Of a stretch of DNA of 64,000 bases, positions 1-12,007 are shown piece after piece (position 1 is the first letter of the stretch; each line of letters begins with the position of its first letter). Source of the stretch: JACDAN01 sp963802375 (GTDB taxonomy: Bacteria; Actinomycetota; Thermoleophilia; Gaiellales; Gaiellaceae); assembly GCA_963802375.1 (NCBI GenBank), contig CAWDIJ010000004.1, positions 1 through 64,000 of the forward strand. The letters run 5' to 3'. The notes beneath the pieces were generated by a model. It ran no database searches, was not told the origin of the DNA, and was given only the letters and a program-made list of their open reading frames with translations. The translations under genes and the position numbers were made by a program.

Positions 1-275
1 TCGAGCGGCGAGCCGTCGCCGTGCTTCTGGCGCAGCGCCAGCGCCTCATGGCGCAGCACCACTTTGAGCCAGGCCAGCTCGGTGGCCGGCGCGACCGCGT
101 GCACCCGCCGCAGGTAGATCTCGAGCGCCCGCTGGAGCGCATCCTCGGCGTCCTCCGCGTTAGCGCTCCAGCGCCGCGCCAGGCGCAGCAATGTACGGCG
201 GTGGGTACGCAGGAGGGCCTCCACGCGGGCGCGAGCGACGATCTCGTCTCCGCCCTCCCTGCACGTTCTCGCCAC
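1..275 (-). CDS. Partial ECF-like sigma-70 factor (N-terminal part, cut by window edge)
   Basis: The minus-strand frame is open from a GTG at 275 (an in-frame TTG lies two codons upstream) to the window edge, giving about 91 residues. The visible part reads like sigma region 2: a helix with RTHRRTLLRLARRW, then the acidic NAEDAEDALQRALEIYLRR, then AWLKVVLRHEALALRQ, the usual spacing of the -10-binding region in ECF-type sigma factors. Region 4 would lie outside the window. It is on the same strand as ftsZ, about 250 bp downstream of it, and nothing is recognisable in that gap (276-529). It could instead be a sigma-like regulator of another class. Confidence 0.6.
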   Translation of the reverse strand, partial: MARTCREGGDEIVARARVEALLRTHRRTLLRLARRWSANAEDAEDALQRALEIYLRRVHAVAPATELAWLKVVLRHEALALRQKHGDGSPL

Positions 276-529
276 TGCCAATTCCCGCGGCCTCCCCGGA
301 CGCTCCGTCTCCGCCAGTCTCCAGCTTCTGCGTGCCGAGAGCCACCGCGGCGGTCCGCTTCGCCCCGCTCGGCCGACGGGATCTCCGCAAGATGCGGAGA
401 AATCGTGCTAGCGGGTAGGGCCTGACGCCGATCGCCCCGGCCGCGGGTCGAGATTCGTCGATCTCACCGTGGCAAACCGGACCGAGCGCCTGAATGCGCC
501 GTTCGGCGCACCGGATGCGCCGACGCCGC

Positions 530-1616
530 TTAGCGCAGGAACGGCGGGATGTCGATCTCGTCGTCGCAGATCTCCAGCGAGGAGCGCTGGCGATCGTCGA
601 TCCGCGGGCCGCGGTCGACGCGGCCCGCGCGCGCGCTCCTGCGCGCGGCCGCGCGCCGTACGGCGCCGCGCGCTTGTCGAAGCCGGTGGCGATCAGCGTG
701 ACGCGGATCTCGTCGCCCATCCCCTCGTCGATCACGGCGCCGAAGATGATGTTCGCGTTGGCGTCGGCGGCCGAGTGGATGATCTCGGCCGCCTCGTTGA
801 CCTCGAACAGGCCGAGGTCGCTTGCCGCCGGTGATGTTGAGCAGGATGCCGGTGGCGCCCTCGACGGACTCCTCGAGCAGCGGCGAGGAGATCGCCGCCT
901 TGGCGGCCTCGGCGGCGCGCGACTCGCCGGTCGCGGTGCCGATGCCCATCAGCGCCGAGCCGGCGTCGTGCATGATCGTGCGCACGTCGGCGAAGTCGAG
1001 GTTGATCAGGCCGGGGATCGTGATCAGGTCGGTGATGCCCTGGACGCCCTGGCGCAGGACGTTGTCGGCCTCGCGGAACGCGTCGAGGATGCTCGTGCGC
1101 CGCTCGACGATCGACAGCAGCCGCTCGTTCGGGATCACGATCAGCGTGTCGACCATCTCGCGCAGGCGGTCGATGCCCTCCTGCGCCTGGCGCGCGCGCT
1201 GCGCGCCCTCGAAGCCGAACGGGCGCGTGACGACGCCGACGGTCAGCGCGCCGATCTCGTTCTTGGCGATCTCGGCGATCACGGGCGCGGCGCCGGTGCC
1301 GGTGCCGCCGCCCTCGCCGGCGGTGACGAAGACCATGTCCGCGCCCTTGAGCGCCTCCTTGATGTCGTCGCGCGACTCGGCCGCGGCGCCCTGGCCGATC
1401 TGCGGGTTGGCGCCCGCGCCGAGGCCCTTGGTGAGCTGGTGGCCGATGTTGCAGCTTGATGTCGGCGTCCGTCATCTGGAGCGCCTGGGCGTCGGTGTTG
1501 CAGGCGATGAACTCCACGCCGGAGAGGCCGGCGTCGATCATGCGGTTGACGGCATTGGTTCCACCGCCGCCGACGCCGACGACCTTGATCACTGCGAGAT
1601 AGCTGCCTGCTTCCAT
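530..1616 (-). CDS. ftsZ: Cell division protein FtsZ (frameshifted in this sequence)
   Basis: Tubulin-like GTPase that forms the division ring. The ATG at 1616 gives MEAGSYLAVIKVVGVGGGGTN, the start of the nucleotide-binding fold. The tubulin signature GEGGGTGTGAAP is near 1,300, and the protein ends with the typical tail DDEIDIPPFLR. The reading frame changes at least three times. One extra base near 1451 turns the expected KLNIGHQ into KLQHRPP, another near 827 lies in LNITGG, and a further shift lies near 600-680. An essential gene cannot be dead in this way, so these are most likely sequencing errors. The order ftsQ-ftsZ without ftsA is normal for Actinobacteria. Confidence 0.95.
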
Positions 1617-1787
1617 GAGGTTCTGTCCGGACCTCGAGTTAGAGTCGAGCGTTTTGCAGCGCTCGCTGACGGCGCGGATTCCCGCACGGTACGGGGATTT
1701 CCTTCCCGATGTCAAAGAGAGCGAACCGCGGCAAGATCGATTGCAAACCGCCAAAGTCTCGACCACGGGTCGAGAGTTGGGCTATTC

Positions 1788-2592
1788 TCAGCCGCTGAGG
1801 GTTGAGGGTACTCGCGGTGGGTCGCTCGGGTCCGGCGTCGGCTCCGGTCGGTCGAGCGGCCCGACGCCGCCCGCGGCGACCCGCCCGGGACCCGCAGGTC
1901 GAGGTAGGTCGCGCCCGCCGCCGAGGTCTCGGCGAGCACGCGCGCCGCCGCCTTCCACTTCGCCGCCGCGGCGTCGCGCGTCGCCGAACACGAGGTCCGG
2001 GCCGTCCGTCCAGGTCGAGCGCCGATGCCGCGCGTCGCCGAAGTAGAGCGCGCTCGGACCGCGCGCCGCAGCGCGCGCGGGCGCGGCGGCCGCGACCGCG
2101 CAGCGCGCGCGAGCGCGCGCCGGTCCGTGCACGCGGCCCTCGACCGGCGGCTCGGTCGAGCGTGACGATCGGGAGCGTCGTCGGCGCGGACGCCGCGCAG
2201 CAGCAGCCCGCCGCCGGTCGACCGGGACCTCGCGCGCCGCTCGTCTGCGACGACGCGCGACCGGCCGGTGCTCGAGCGACCTCGATGCGCAGCGCGTGCG
2301 GGAAGTCGGCCGGACGCGCAGGTCGGCCGACGGACGAGAAGGGCTCGACGGCGTCGCGCGAGCGCGTCCTCGTCGACGTGCAGCGTGCGTCATCCCGGCG
2401 CCGGCCGCCTCGAGCGCGGCGACGCACCTGCTCGCCCTCGGAGCGAGCCGCTGCCGGTGCATCGACGACCTCGCTCGACGCGCGGCGAAGCTCGAGTCGC
2501 GGAACCACAGCCAGCCGAGCACGCAGCGCCGATCGCGGCGAGCGCCAGCGCCCGCGGGCAGCGCGGCGGCGGATGCGGATCCGCCGGACCAT
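1788..2592 (-). CDS. ftsQ: Cell division protein FtsQ/DivIB (frameshifted)
   Basis: Divisome scaffold protein with one membrane anchor and a POTRA domain outside the membrane. Pieces in different frames can be joined: the anchor end LGWLWFRDSSFAA near 2,500, the region EAAGAGMT and DAVEPFSSV near 2,350-2,430, FPHALRIEV near 2,290, PIVTLDR near 2,160, and LAETSAAGATYLDLRVP near 1,910. This is the usual layout of FtsQ between murC and ftsZ. The ATG at 2592 is the best start and the frame ends at 1788 with a proline-rich tail. Several indels break it, like its neighbours. No murB lies in the cluster, as in mycobacteria. Confidence 0.8.
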
Positions 2593-2639
2593 GGCGCCAG
2601 TGCTTCGCCGCGCGCGCGGCGACCTCCTACCTGGACGCG

Positions 2640-3975
2640 TCAGGCGACGAGCGCGCGGCCGAGCGCGTCGACGTCGCCGGCGCCGAGCGTCAGCACGAGG
2701 TCGCCCTCGCGCAGACGCGTCGCGCAGGTAGGCCTCGGCGGCGGCGTGGTCGGGCATCCAGGCGACGCGTCCTGCCGCCGCCGGCGTCGGCGGCCGCCTC
2801 GGCGACGAGCAGGCCGGTGACGCCCGGGAAGTCCTCCGCGCGCTCGCGCGCCGGGTAGACGTCGAGCACCACGACCTCGTCGGCGAGCGCCAGCGCGCCG
2901 CCGAACTCCGCGCGCCTGCGCGCTGCGTGCGCGAGAACAGGTGCGGCTGGAAGACGGCGACGACGCGGCGCGGCGCGAGCGTGCGGGCGGCCTCGAGCGT
3001 CGCGGCGACCTCGGTCGGGTGGTGGGCGTAGTCGTCGACGACCTCGGCGCCCGCCGCGGTCGTGCCGAGCCGCTCGAAGCGCCGGCCGGCGCCCTGGAAG
3101 TCGCGCAGCGCGGCGCCGCGGCCGCGCGAGGTCGGCGCCCGGCGAGCCGCGCCGCGGTCAGCGCGGCGGCGGCGTTGCGGGCGTTGTGGGCGCCCGGGAC
3201 CGAGAGCTCGACCGCGACGCCGTCGAGCGCGAAGCGCGAGCCGCCGGCGGTCAGCTCGGGCTCGGCGTCGAAGGCACGACGTCGAGGCCGCCGGCGCGAG
3301 CGCGAGCAGCGCCGGCCGGTCCCAGACGACGGCCGCGCTGCGGCGAGCGCGAGGAACGCGCGGAACGTGTCGTCGACGTCGCGCTGGGAGGCGTAGGTCG
3401 TGTGGTGGTCGAGCTCGGCGTTGGTGAGCACGGCGATCGTCGGGCGCGAGCTCGAGCAGCGAGCGGTCGGACTCGTCGGCCTCGACCACGAGCCACTCCC
3501 CCGCCCCCCAGCCGGCGTTGGCGCCGGTCGAGCGGACCGCGCCGCCGACGAGGTAGCCCGGGTCCAGCCCGCAGCCGCGCAGCGCGTGCACGAGCATGCT
3601 CGACGTCGTCGTCTTGCCGTGGGTGCCGGTGACGGCGATCGTCGGCCTCAGGCGGGTGAGCTCGCCGAGCAGCGTCGGCGCGGTGCAGCTCGCGCTGGCC
3701 GCGCTCGCGCGCGCGCGCGCTCCGGGTTCTCGGGCGGGATCGCGCGAGGAGACGACGAGCTCGGCGTCCGGCGGGCACGTTGGCGGCGTCGTGGCCGATC
3801 GCCGGCTCGATCCCCGCCGCGCGCAGCGGCGCCGCCGTAGGGCGAGCCGGCGGCGCGGTCGGAGCCCGTGACGCTCGCGCCGAGCGCGTGGGCGACGAGC
3901 GCGAGGCCGCTCATGCCCGCGCCGCCGATGCCGACGAAGTGCAGCGCCGCCCGGCCCAGGGTCTCGCGTGCTCAT
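2640..3975 (-). CDS. murC: UDP-N-acetylmuramate-L-alanine ligase MurC (frameshifted)
   Basis: ATP-dependent cytoplasmic ligase that adds L-alanine to UDP-MurNAc in peptidoglycan synthesis. The ATG at 3975 opens MSTRDPGPGGAAL and, after a shift, GGAGMSGLALVAHALGASVTGSD, the N-terminal nucleotide-binding fold. The ATP-binding motif TVAVTGTHGKTT is near 3,620, followed by the Mur ligase centre (VVEADESD near 3,470; LTNAELDHH near 3,420). The C-terminal domain includes YAHHPTEVAATLEAAR near 3,000 and ends LTLGAGDVDALGRALVA at 2640. At least five frame changes occur. Upstream on this strand lies the oppositely oriented recQ, so murC needs its own promoter in the 58-bp gap 3976-4033. Confidence 0.9.
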
Positions 3976-4033
3976 CGCGCTGCCACCCTAGGGCGGCCCG
4001 TTTCGCCGCGCGATCGCCGGGCAGCCCCGCGGC

Positions 4034-5676
<1,643 letters not shown>

Positions 5677-5742
5677 GCAGGGCCGCTCCGCCGGACACGG
5701 GCCGCAGCGGCGATCCGGACTCGGCGAGGCCGCCTCCGCCGC

Positions 5743-6811
5743 TCAGCCGATCGCGTCCAGGACCTCGCGCGCGACGTCGGCGCGCCGCGTCGGGGCGCGC
5801 GAGCGCGGGCCGAGGCGGCGCCCATCGCGGCCAGCCGGTCGGGGTCGAGCAGGATCGCGTCGACCGCCGCGCGCAGGCGCTGCGGCGTGAGCTCGCGCGT
5901 CGGCGAGCACGATCGCGGCGCCGCCGTCGCTCCATCCAGCGCGGCGTTGGCGGTCTGGTGGTCGGCGCGTGGCGTGCGGGTACGGGATCAGCACCGCGGG
6001 CAGCGCCGTACTGGGCGAGCTCGAAGATCGAGCCGCCCGAGCGGGCGACCGCGAGGTCGGCGGCGGCCAGCGCGGTGCCGAACGGCGTCGATGTAGTCGC
6101 GCAGGTCGTAGTGCGGGCCCGGGCGCGGTCGAGCGTCGGCGAAGTCGCGCCGGCCGGCGACGTGGAGCACGCGGTAGGGCGCGTCGGCGAAGGCCGCGAC
6201 CGCCGCCTCGTTGATCGAGCGGGCGCCGAGCGAGCCGCCGAAGACGAGCACGCAGCGGCTCCTCGTCGCCGAGGCCGAGGGCGGCGCGGGCCGTCCTCGC
6301 GGTCGGCCGTCGCGCGGCGGCACGGGGCGGCCGGTGACGAGGTAGCGCTCGCCGTCGCGGCCCGGCAGCGGGAAGGCGAGGCAGACGCGGCGGGCGCGGC
6401 GCGGCCAGCAGCCGGTTGGTCAGCCCGAGGTGCGAGTCGGCCTCGGTCAGCACGAGCGGGATCCGGCGCGAGCACCGCGGCGAGCCCGACCGGGCCGGCC
6501 ACGTAGCCGCCGCCGCCGAGCACCGCGTCGGCCTCGCGGCGGCGCAGGATCGCCGCGCGCGCGCCGACAGCGCCGCGCCGCCTTGAGCGCCGCGCGCGGG
6601 CGGCCTTGAGCGGGTTGGTGCGGCTGATCCCCTCGACGCGGATCGGGTCGAGCGCGTAGCCCGCGGCCGGGACGAGCTCCGCCTCCGCGCGCTCGCCGCC
6701 GACGAACGAGACCTCGGCGCCCTCAGCCCGCAGCGCGTCGGCCACCGCGATGGCCGGCACCACGTGCCCGGCCGTCCCGCCGGCCGCGATCACGATCCGT
6801 GGTGCGCTCAT
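5743..6811 (-). CDS. murG: UDP-GlcNAc:lipid-I glycosyltransferase MurG (frameshifted)
   Basis: Peripheral membrane glycosyltransferase that makes lipid II. The ATG at 6811 gives MSAPRIVIAAGGTAGHVVPA, the conserved glycine-rich N-terminus, followed by GGYVAGPVGLAAV near 6,500 and the donor-site segment (FGGSLGARSINEAA near 6,230; ARSGGSIFELAQ near 6,030). It ends VAREVLDAIG at 5743. The start overlaps the ftsW stop (ATGA), which indicates translational coupling. Multiple single-base frameshifts are present. The 66-bp gap to the convergent recQ end holds no clear hairpin. Confidence 0.92.
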
Positions 6812-7956
6812 GGCCCTCCTTCCGCGGTCGCGTCCCGGACCGCGCGCAGCGCGGGCGTGCTGCCGCTCGCGACGTTGAGCAGCAGGCCCATCGCCGCTCA
6901 GCAGCACGATCAGCGACGTCGAGCCGGACGAGATGAACGGGAGCGGGACGCCGGTGAGCGGCGCGAGCCCGAGGACGGTGTAGACGTTGAGCAGGGCCTG
7001 GCACAGGATCAGCGAGGTGATGCCGGCGGCGAGCAGCTTGGCGTAGCGGTCGCGCGCGGCCTTCGCGGTCCGCAGCCCGGCGTAGGCGATCATGCCGTAG
7101 AGGGCGAGCAGGCCGCAGATCCCGGCGAGCCCGAGCTCCTCGCCGATGACGGCGAGGATGAAGTCCGTGTGGGCCTCGGGCAGGTAGAAGATCTTCTGCA
7201 CGGACTGGCCGGGGCCGAGCCCGAACAGCCCGCCCGAGCCGATCGCGATCTGGCCCTGGACGGACTGGAAGCCGTCCGTGCCGGCGTGCGCCCACGGGTC
7301 GAGGAAGCGACCAGCCGCGCGCGGCGGTAGGGCTCGACGAGCGCGAAGAGCATCACGAGCGACCGCGCCGACGCCGGCGACCAGGACCAGCTGGCGGACC
7401 GGCAGCCCGCCCGCGACGAGGATCGCCGCCATCGTGAAGCGACACCAGCGCGGTGCCGAGGTCGGGCTGGGCGGCGATCAGCAGCACGGCCGCGGCGCCG
7501 GGCAGGAAGATCGGGCCGGCGGCGCGCAGGCTGCGGCGTGATCTTCGGCCGCGCCGCGATCATCGCGCGGCGTGCAGGACCAGCGCGAGCTTCATGATCT
7601 CGGCCGGCTGGAACTGGAGCGGGCCGGCGCCGAGCCAGCGGCGCGCGCCGTTGACCCGGACGCCGAAGCCGGGGATCAGGACCAGCAGCGAGCAGGACGA
7701 AGGCGACGACCAGCAGCAGCGGCGTCGACCTTGCGGACCTTGTCGAGGCCGACGCGCGCGAGCAGCTGCATCACGGCGAGGCCGACGGCGCCGTAGATGA
7801 CGTACTTGACCAGGTAGGCCGTGCCGTCGCCCTGGCCCTCGAGCAGCGTGCGCGCCGAGGACGCCGAGAAGACCATCACCGCCCCGCCCGCCAGGAGGCA
7901 GAACGTCGCCGTCAGGAGCAGGCGGTGCTCGAGCGGCTGCTGGCGGATCTCGGCAT
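6808..7956 (-). CDS. ftsW: Peptidoglycan glycosyltransferase FtsW (frameshifted)
   Basis: SEDS-family membrane polymerase of septal peptidoglycan. Recognisable pieces include RLLLTATFCLLAGGAVMVFSAS near 7,900, YLVKYVIYGAVGLAVMQLL, GSGGLFGLGPGQSVQKIFYLP near 7,220, the long conserved run HTDFILAVIGEELGLAG near 7,150, and LPFISSGSTSLIVLLS near 6,920. The start ATG at 7956 overlaps the murD stop (TGATG), and one missing base just after it would restore the frame to AEIRQQPLEHR. An extra base near 6,895 breaks the SAMGLLLNVA segment. It ends overlapping the murG ATG. Confidence 0.92.
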
Positions 7957-9354
7957 CAGACCCGTTTCGACGGCGCCGCTCCCTTGTCAGAACATCGCGC
8001 GCGCCCCGGGCGCCTCCGCTGCTCCGCGCGGGCGAGCGCCTTGAAGTGCTCGCCGCGCTCGCCGAAGGAGCGGTACTGGTCGTAGGAGGCGCAGGCGGGC
8101 GAGAGCAGGATCACCTCGCCCGGGCGCGCCGCGGCGCGGGCGGCGGCGACGGCGTGCTCGAGGTCGCCGCAGTCGTGCGCGGGCGCCGCGCCGGCGAGCG
8201 CGTCGCCGATCCGCGGCGCCTCCTCCCCCACGAGGTACGCCGCGCGGCAGTGCTCGGCGACGGCCGCGGCGAGCGGCGCGTAGTCCTCGTCCTTGCCGCG
8301 ACCGCCGAGGATCGCGTGCACGCCGCCGCGGGAACGAGCGGATGCCGACGACCGCGGAGGCGACGTTGGTGGCCTTGGAGTCGTCGACGTAGAGCACGCC
8401 GCCGAACCGCCCGACCTCCTCGAGCCGGTGCTCGACGCCGGCGAACGTGCGCAGCGCGTCGGCGCACCGCCGCGGATCGATCCCGCGCGCGAGGCATGAC
8501 CGCGGCTCGCGGCCATCGCGTTCTCGAGGTTGTGGGCGCCGCGCAGCCGGATCTCGGCGAGGGCGATGACCGGCTCGCCGCGCCAGGCAGCGCCCCGTCC
8601 GCGGCGCGCGACGTCGCCGTCCGCCGCCGAAGAGCACGCGCCGCGCGGCGGCTCGAAGGATCTCCGCGCCGCGAGCGGCCTCGGGCGCAGCGGCAGGACC
8701 GCGACGTCGCGCGGCCGCTGGTGGGCGAAGATCGCGAGCTTGGCCTCGCGGTACGCGGCGAACGTGCCGTGGCGGTCGAGGTGGTCGGGCGCGAGGTTGA
8801 GCAGCACGGCGGCGTCGGGCGCGAAGGCGAGCGTGTCCTCGAGCTGGAACGACGACGCCTCGCAGACCACGACCGCGGCGGGGTCGAGCGAGCCGGCGAG
8901 GCGTGGTCAGCGCCGTGCCGACGTTGCCGGCGGCCGCGACGGGGAGGCCCGGCCTCGCGGTGCATCGCGGCGACGAGCTCCGTCGTCGTCGTCTTCCCGT
9001 TGGAGCCGGTGATGGCGATCAGCGGGTTGGGCAGCAGCCGCCAGCCGAGCTCGAGCTCGCCGAGCACGACGATGCCCGCGCTCGCGCGCCGCGCGGATCA
9101 CCGGCGCCTCCTGCGGGACGCCGGGGCTCTTGACCACCGCCGCCGACGCCGTCGAGCAGCGCGACGCCGTCGCTGGCGCGTGCACCGCGACGCCGGCCGC
9201 CACGAGCGCCGCGCGGGCCGCCGGGGCGACCGCCGCGCGTCGCAGCCGGCGACCTCCTCGCCGAGCGCGCGCAGGACTCGGCCGGCGGCGCGGCCGGAGC
9301 GGGCGAGGCCGACGAGGAGGAACGGGCCGGCGGGCAGCGGCGGACGCGGAGCAT
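7956..9354 (-). CDS. murD: UDP-N-acetylmuramoylalanine-D-glutamate ligase MurD (frameshifted)
   Basis: Cytoplasmic Mur ligase that adds D-glutamate. The ATG at 9354 (MLRVR) is followed in a shifted frame by GPFLLVGLARSG, the MurD N-terminal fold. The ATP loop NPLIAITGSNGKTTTTELV is near 9,020, VCEASSFQLEDTLAFAPDAAVLLNLAPDHLDRHG near 8,860-8,780, and YVDDSKATN near 8,390, which carries the lysine and aspartate region typical of MurD. LSPACASYDQYRSFGERGEHF near 8,080 is the C-terminal domain. It is the first gene of the run visible on this strand, and it is divergent from the methyltransferase remnant at 9408. Confidence 0.92.
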
Positions 9355-9407
9355 GCGGGCATTGAAGCGGGCGGCGCTCCCAGGGGTCTCCTAGACTGCG
9401 CGACGCC

Positions 9408-9514
9408 GTGGAGTCGGGAGCGTCCAGCTCGCCGGAAACCTGGGACGCGTTCTTCAGCGACTTCTACCTGCGCGCGTTCGCCGAGGACGAGCGGGACGCC
9501 GTGGCGCGCGAGCA
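9408..9514 (+). pseudogene. 5' end of a SAM-dependent methyltransferase, cut at about 9,514
   Basis: The GTG at 9408 opens MESGASSSPETWDAFFSDFYL and continues RAFAEDERDAVAREH. This resembles the N-terminus of small class I methyltransferases, in which a WD-FFSDFYL helix comes before the SAM-binding motif. The expected glycine-rich motif I never appears. From about 9,515 the bases are instead the antisense of a DyP peroxidase. The gene is therefore missing everything after about residue 36. It is divergent from murD with a 53-bp gap, so the murD side looks native. The identification rests only on this short N-terminus. Confidence 0.45.
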
Positions 9515-10309
9515 CCCGCTCTGCCAGCGTCCGACCATCTTCGCGCCGAGCAGCGCCTCCGCTTCGCGGCTCGCCGCCTTCGCGCGCAGGTACTGCCGGT
9601 AGGCCGCAACACGCGTGTGCAGCTTGCGAAAGACGACGTACGTGCCGTTGCGGCCGAGCACCTCGGGCGTCGGCATCGGCGGCAACTCGCCGGTCTCGTC
9701 CGGGTAGCCGAGGATGATCTCGCCGGCCTTGATCGGCCGCTCCTGCCGGTTTGTCGGCGGATTCCCGCTTCCTTCGACCGCGGGCTGGCCGATGCCGTCC
9801 TTGAACCCGAACGAGGTGCGACCCGTCGGGAGCTGGTAGCAGTCCTGGCGCCAGATCACCTCGACGCCCGGCAGCTGCTCGTGTGCTGTCCGCGCGCGCT
9901 CGGCGAGCGCCTCCAAGCGCGCCGCGTCGGGCGACAGCACGGACACCGCGACGTGCACGTCGCCCGTCCCGAGCGGCTTCTCCCAGTGCTCGGGGCTGCT
10001 CTCGCCGACGTCGCCGATCTCGTCCGCGCGCGCCGCCATCCCCTGCCGGAACTCCGGCGCGAAGCTGTCGAGCGATCCCTGCGGTACGCCGAGCGCCTCG
10101 AGACCGCGATAGGTGAACGCGACCGTCCCCGAGGTGTCCTGGGTCGGATCGGCCGATAGCCGGTTGGACTCGACGAACGAGTGCAGACGCCGAACCAGTT
10201 CCCGGCCCGCCGCCCGATCGTCGATGCGGAGCAACAGGTACCTGCCCACATAAGGGTTCGGCCGTTCGCGCAGCGCGCCGCTCTGGATGTCCTCGAGCTC
10301 GATCCCCAT
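9515..10309 (-). CDS. DyP-type haem peroxidase, C-terminus missing
   Basis: Dye-decolourising peroxidase. The ATG at 10309 overlaps the stop of the DUF4331 gene upstream (TGATG). Visible are the first ferredoxin-like half, the distal-site motif GFKDGIGQP (family GXXDG) near residue 165, and the segment NGTYVVFRKLHTRVAAYRQYL. The reading matches the family to GAKMVGRWQSG and then becomes unrelated sequence at about 9,515. The family's proximal haem histidine and conserved arginine lie beyond this point, so the gene as given could not make an active enzyme. The cut coincides with that of the methyltransferase on the other strand. Confidence 0.85.
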
Positions 10310-11439
10310 CAGTGGTGCTCGGGCGGCTGAGGCGGGTCCGGGTTCGCCGGCGCGAGGTACGGGAACGTCCGCGACGCCGGCCTCGTCGACCGGTCGACGC
10401 CGTCGCGGATCACCGGCCCGTTGCCGCCGTTGATCATCAGCGTGAAGGTCGTGTCCATGACGTCGTCGTTGGGCGCTCGCCCGCCGCACGTCTCGTGCGC
10501 CCGGCCCTGGCGCACGGCGCGCTCGATCTCGAGGAAGGAGCCCTGCTCGGCATACGGCTTGCTGGTGTCGACGACGAGGTAGTCGGCAAGAACGAGCTCG
10601 GTCAGCGGGTGCGTGCCGTCGCCGTCCACGGGCCAGTCCGTCTTGCCGTCGAGGCCGTCCCAGAAGGCGAGGTTGGCGTTCAGCCGGGCGCGGTATGCGC
10701 CCTGATAGCCGTCGGCGAGGTGGAACGCGTCCTCCATGTTGTAGAGATCGCGGATCTCGAGGTCGCGGTTGACCGGATCGAACTGCTTCGGGGCGAGCAT
10801 CATGTTCTTCACCTCCGGCCTGCCGACCCGCTCGATTCGCACCGCGAGCTTGCCCCGCGTCAGCGTCTCGGCGACGACCCCGACCAGCTCCACGCCGTTC
10901 AAGACCTGCGCACAGTCGACCTCGACGACGAGGCTGAGGACGTTCTTGCCGTCCATGTAGATCGCACCCGGATCGGTGAACGCGAGCTTGCCGGTCGCGA
11001 TCGTCTTCAACGCCGCCGGTGCGTCCATGATGAACGGATCCCAGCGCGGCCCGGCAAACACTCGCACGCCATGACCGGACCCGCCCTGCTCATCGTTCAC
11101 CTTGAAGGTGACCGTGCCGCCGGCAGGCGTCGTGCATGCGCCTTCCTGTCCCCGCGCGCCGTCGCCTGCGGCCGGGTCGGAAAACACGCAGTCGAACACG
11201 AATTCTTCGTCGGCGACAACGAACGGCGCAGGATCACTCGGGGCTCCCGGCGTTAGCGGCCGCAGCCGGAAGCGGTAGACGAGCCCGTCCGAGAAGAGGG
11301 CCGAGGGCTGCGCAAACGGGAGCGTGTTCTGCACGACCACCAGATGCCCCTGCCGCTCCGGGCTTGGAAAGGCGAAGACGTCCGTGATGTCCGCGATCGG
11401 CTCCGCCAGCGCCCGCGGCCCCGAGATGTGGTCCGACAT
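10309..11439 (-). CDS. DUF4331 family protein
   Basis: A 376-residue protein of the DUF4331 family, whose function is not established. It starts MSDHISGPRALAEPIADITD, the family's typical opening (SDH..GPRA...ADI.D.F.F). Later come MDGKNVLSLVVEVDC, NMMLAPKQFDPVNRD and the conserved C-terminal TFTLMINGGNGPVIRDGVD. There is no clear signal peptide. It lies 19 bp after the stop of the preceding gene and overlaps the DyP peroxidase start by one base, so the three form one operon. The pairing suggests the DUF4331 protein works with the peroxidase, but this is inference. Confidence 0.8.
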   Translation of the reverse strand: MSDHISGPRALAEPIADITDVFAFPSPERQGHLVVVQNTLPFAQPSALFSDGLVYRFRLRPLTPGAPSDPAPFVVADEEFVFDCVFSDPAAGDGARGQEGACTTPAGGTVTFKVNDEQGGSGHGVRVFAGPRWDPFIMDAPAALKTIATGKLAFTDPGAIYMDGKNVLSLVVEVDCAQVLNGVELVGVVAETLTRGKLAVRIERVGRPEVKNMMLAPKQFDPVNRDLEIRDLYNMEDAFHLADGYQGAYRARLNANLAFWDGLDGKTDWPVDGDGTHPLTELVLADYLVVDTSKPYAEQGSFLEIERAVRQGRAHETCGGRAPNDDVMDTTFTLMINGGNGPVIRDGVDRSTRPASRTFPYLAPANPDPPQPPEHH

Positions 11440-11458
11440 CGCCTCCCCCCTCGCCGGA

Positions 11459-12007
11459 CTAGTCGGCCGCCTCGTCGAGCAGCGGCTTCAGCGCGGGATG
11501 CTGGAGCGCCTCGCCGGCGTCGGGATCGTCCAGCACCCGCTGGAACGCGTCGTTTACCCGCAGGGCCTTTCTGATCTCCTTCACGGTGCCTCCGTAATTC
11601 CGCTGATACGCCGCCGCCGTCTGTTCTGCTCCGAGGACGAACGCCTTCACCGCCTGGAGATCAGGCAGGCCCTCGTAGCCCTCGACGTGCTGGAAGATGG
11701 CAACGAAAAGGGCCAGCGTCGGCCCTGACGTGAAGAAGTCGTCCATGTAGGCGTCCCAGGACCCGTCGAAGCTCGTGATGAACGCGAGCCGCGTGTCGTC
11801 GTCGAAGAGAACGAACCGCGCCTCGTGGATCGTCGCGATCGCCATGCCGTAGTCGCCTGGCCGGTACCCCGGCGTCTCCTGCAGATCCCGAAGCGCAGCT
11901 CGGATGTCTTCACCCTCGCCAGGCTTGACACGGAAAAACAGGCTGAACTCGCTCGTGGGCCCAACCGAAAGGCCCGGGCGAACCGTCCTCGTTTCAGAAG
12001 CTGACAT
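11459..12007 (-). CDS. Uncharacterised 182-residue protein heading the DyP/DUF4331 operon
   Basis: I do not recognise a named family. The start ATG at 12007 is chosen because GGAGG lies six to ten bases upstream; an in-frame ATG at 12031 has no such site. The sequence FSLFFRVKPGEGEDIRAAL, then MAIATIHEARFVLFDD and TRLAFITSFDGSWDAYMDDFF, looks like repeated beta-alpha-beta units of a dimeric alpha/beta barrel, the fold also used by DyP and chlorite dismutase proteins. No signal peptide or metal motif is seen. Being first in the operon, it may assist or regulate the peroxidase. Confidence 0.6.
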   Translation of the reverse strand: MSASETRTVRPGLSVGPTSEFSLFFRVKPGEGEDIRAALRDLQETPGYRPGDYGMAIATIHEARFVLFDDDTRLAFITSFDGSWDAYMDDFFTSGPTLALFVAIFQHVEGYEGLPDLQAVKAFVLGAEQTAAAYQRNYGGTVKEIRKALRVNDAFQRVLDDPDAGEALQHPALKPLLDEAAD

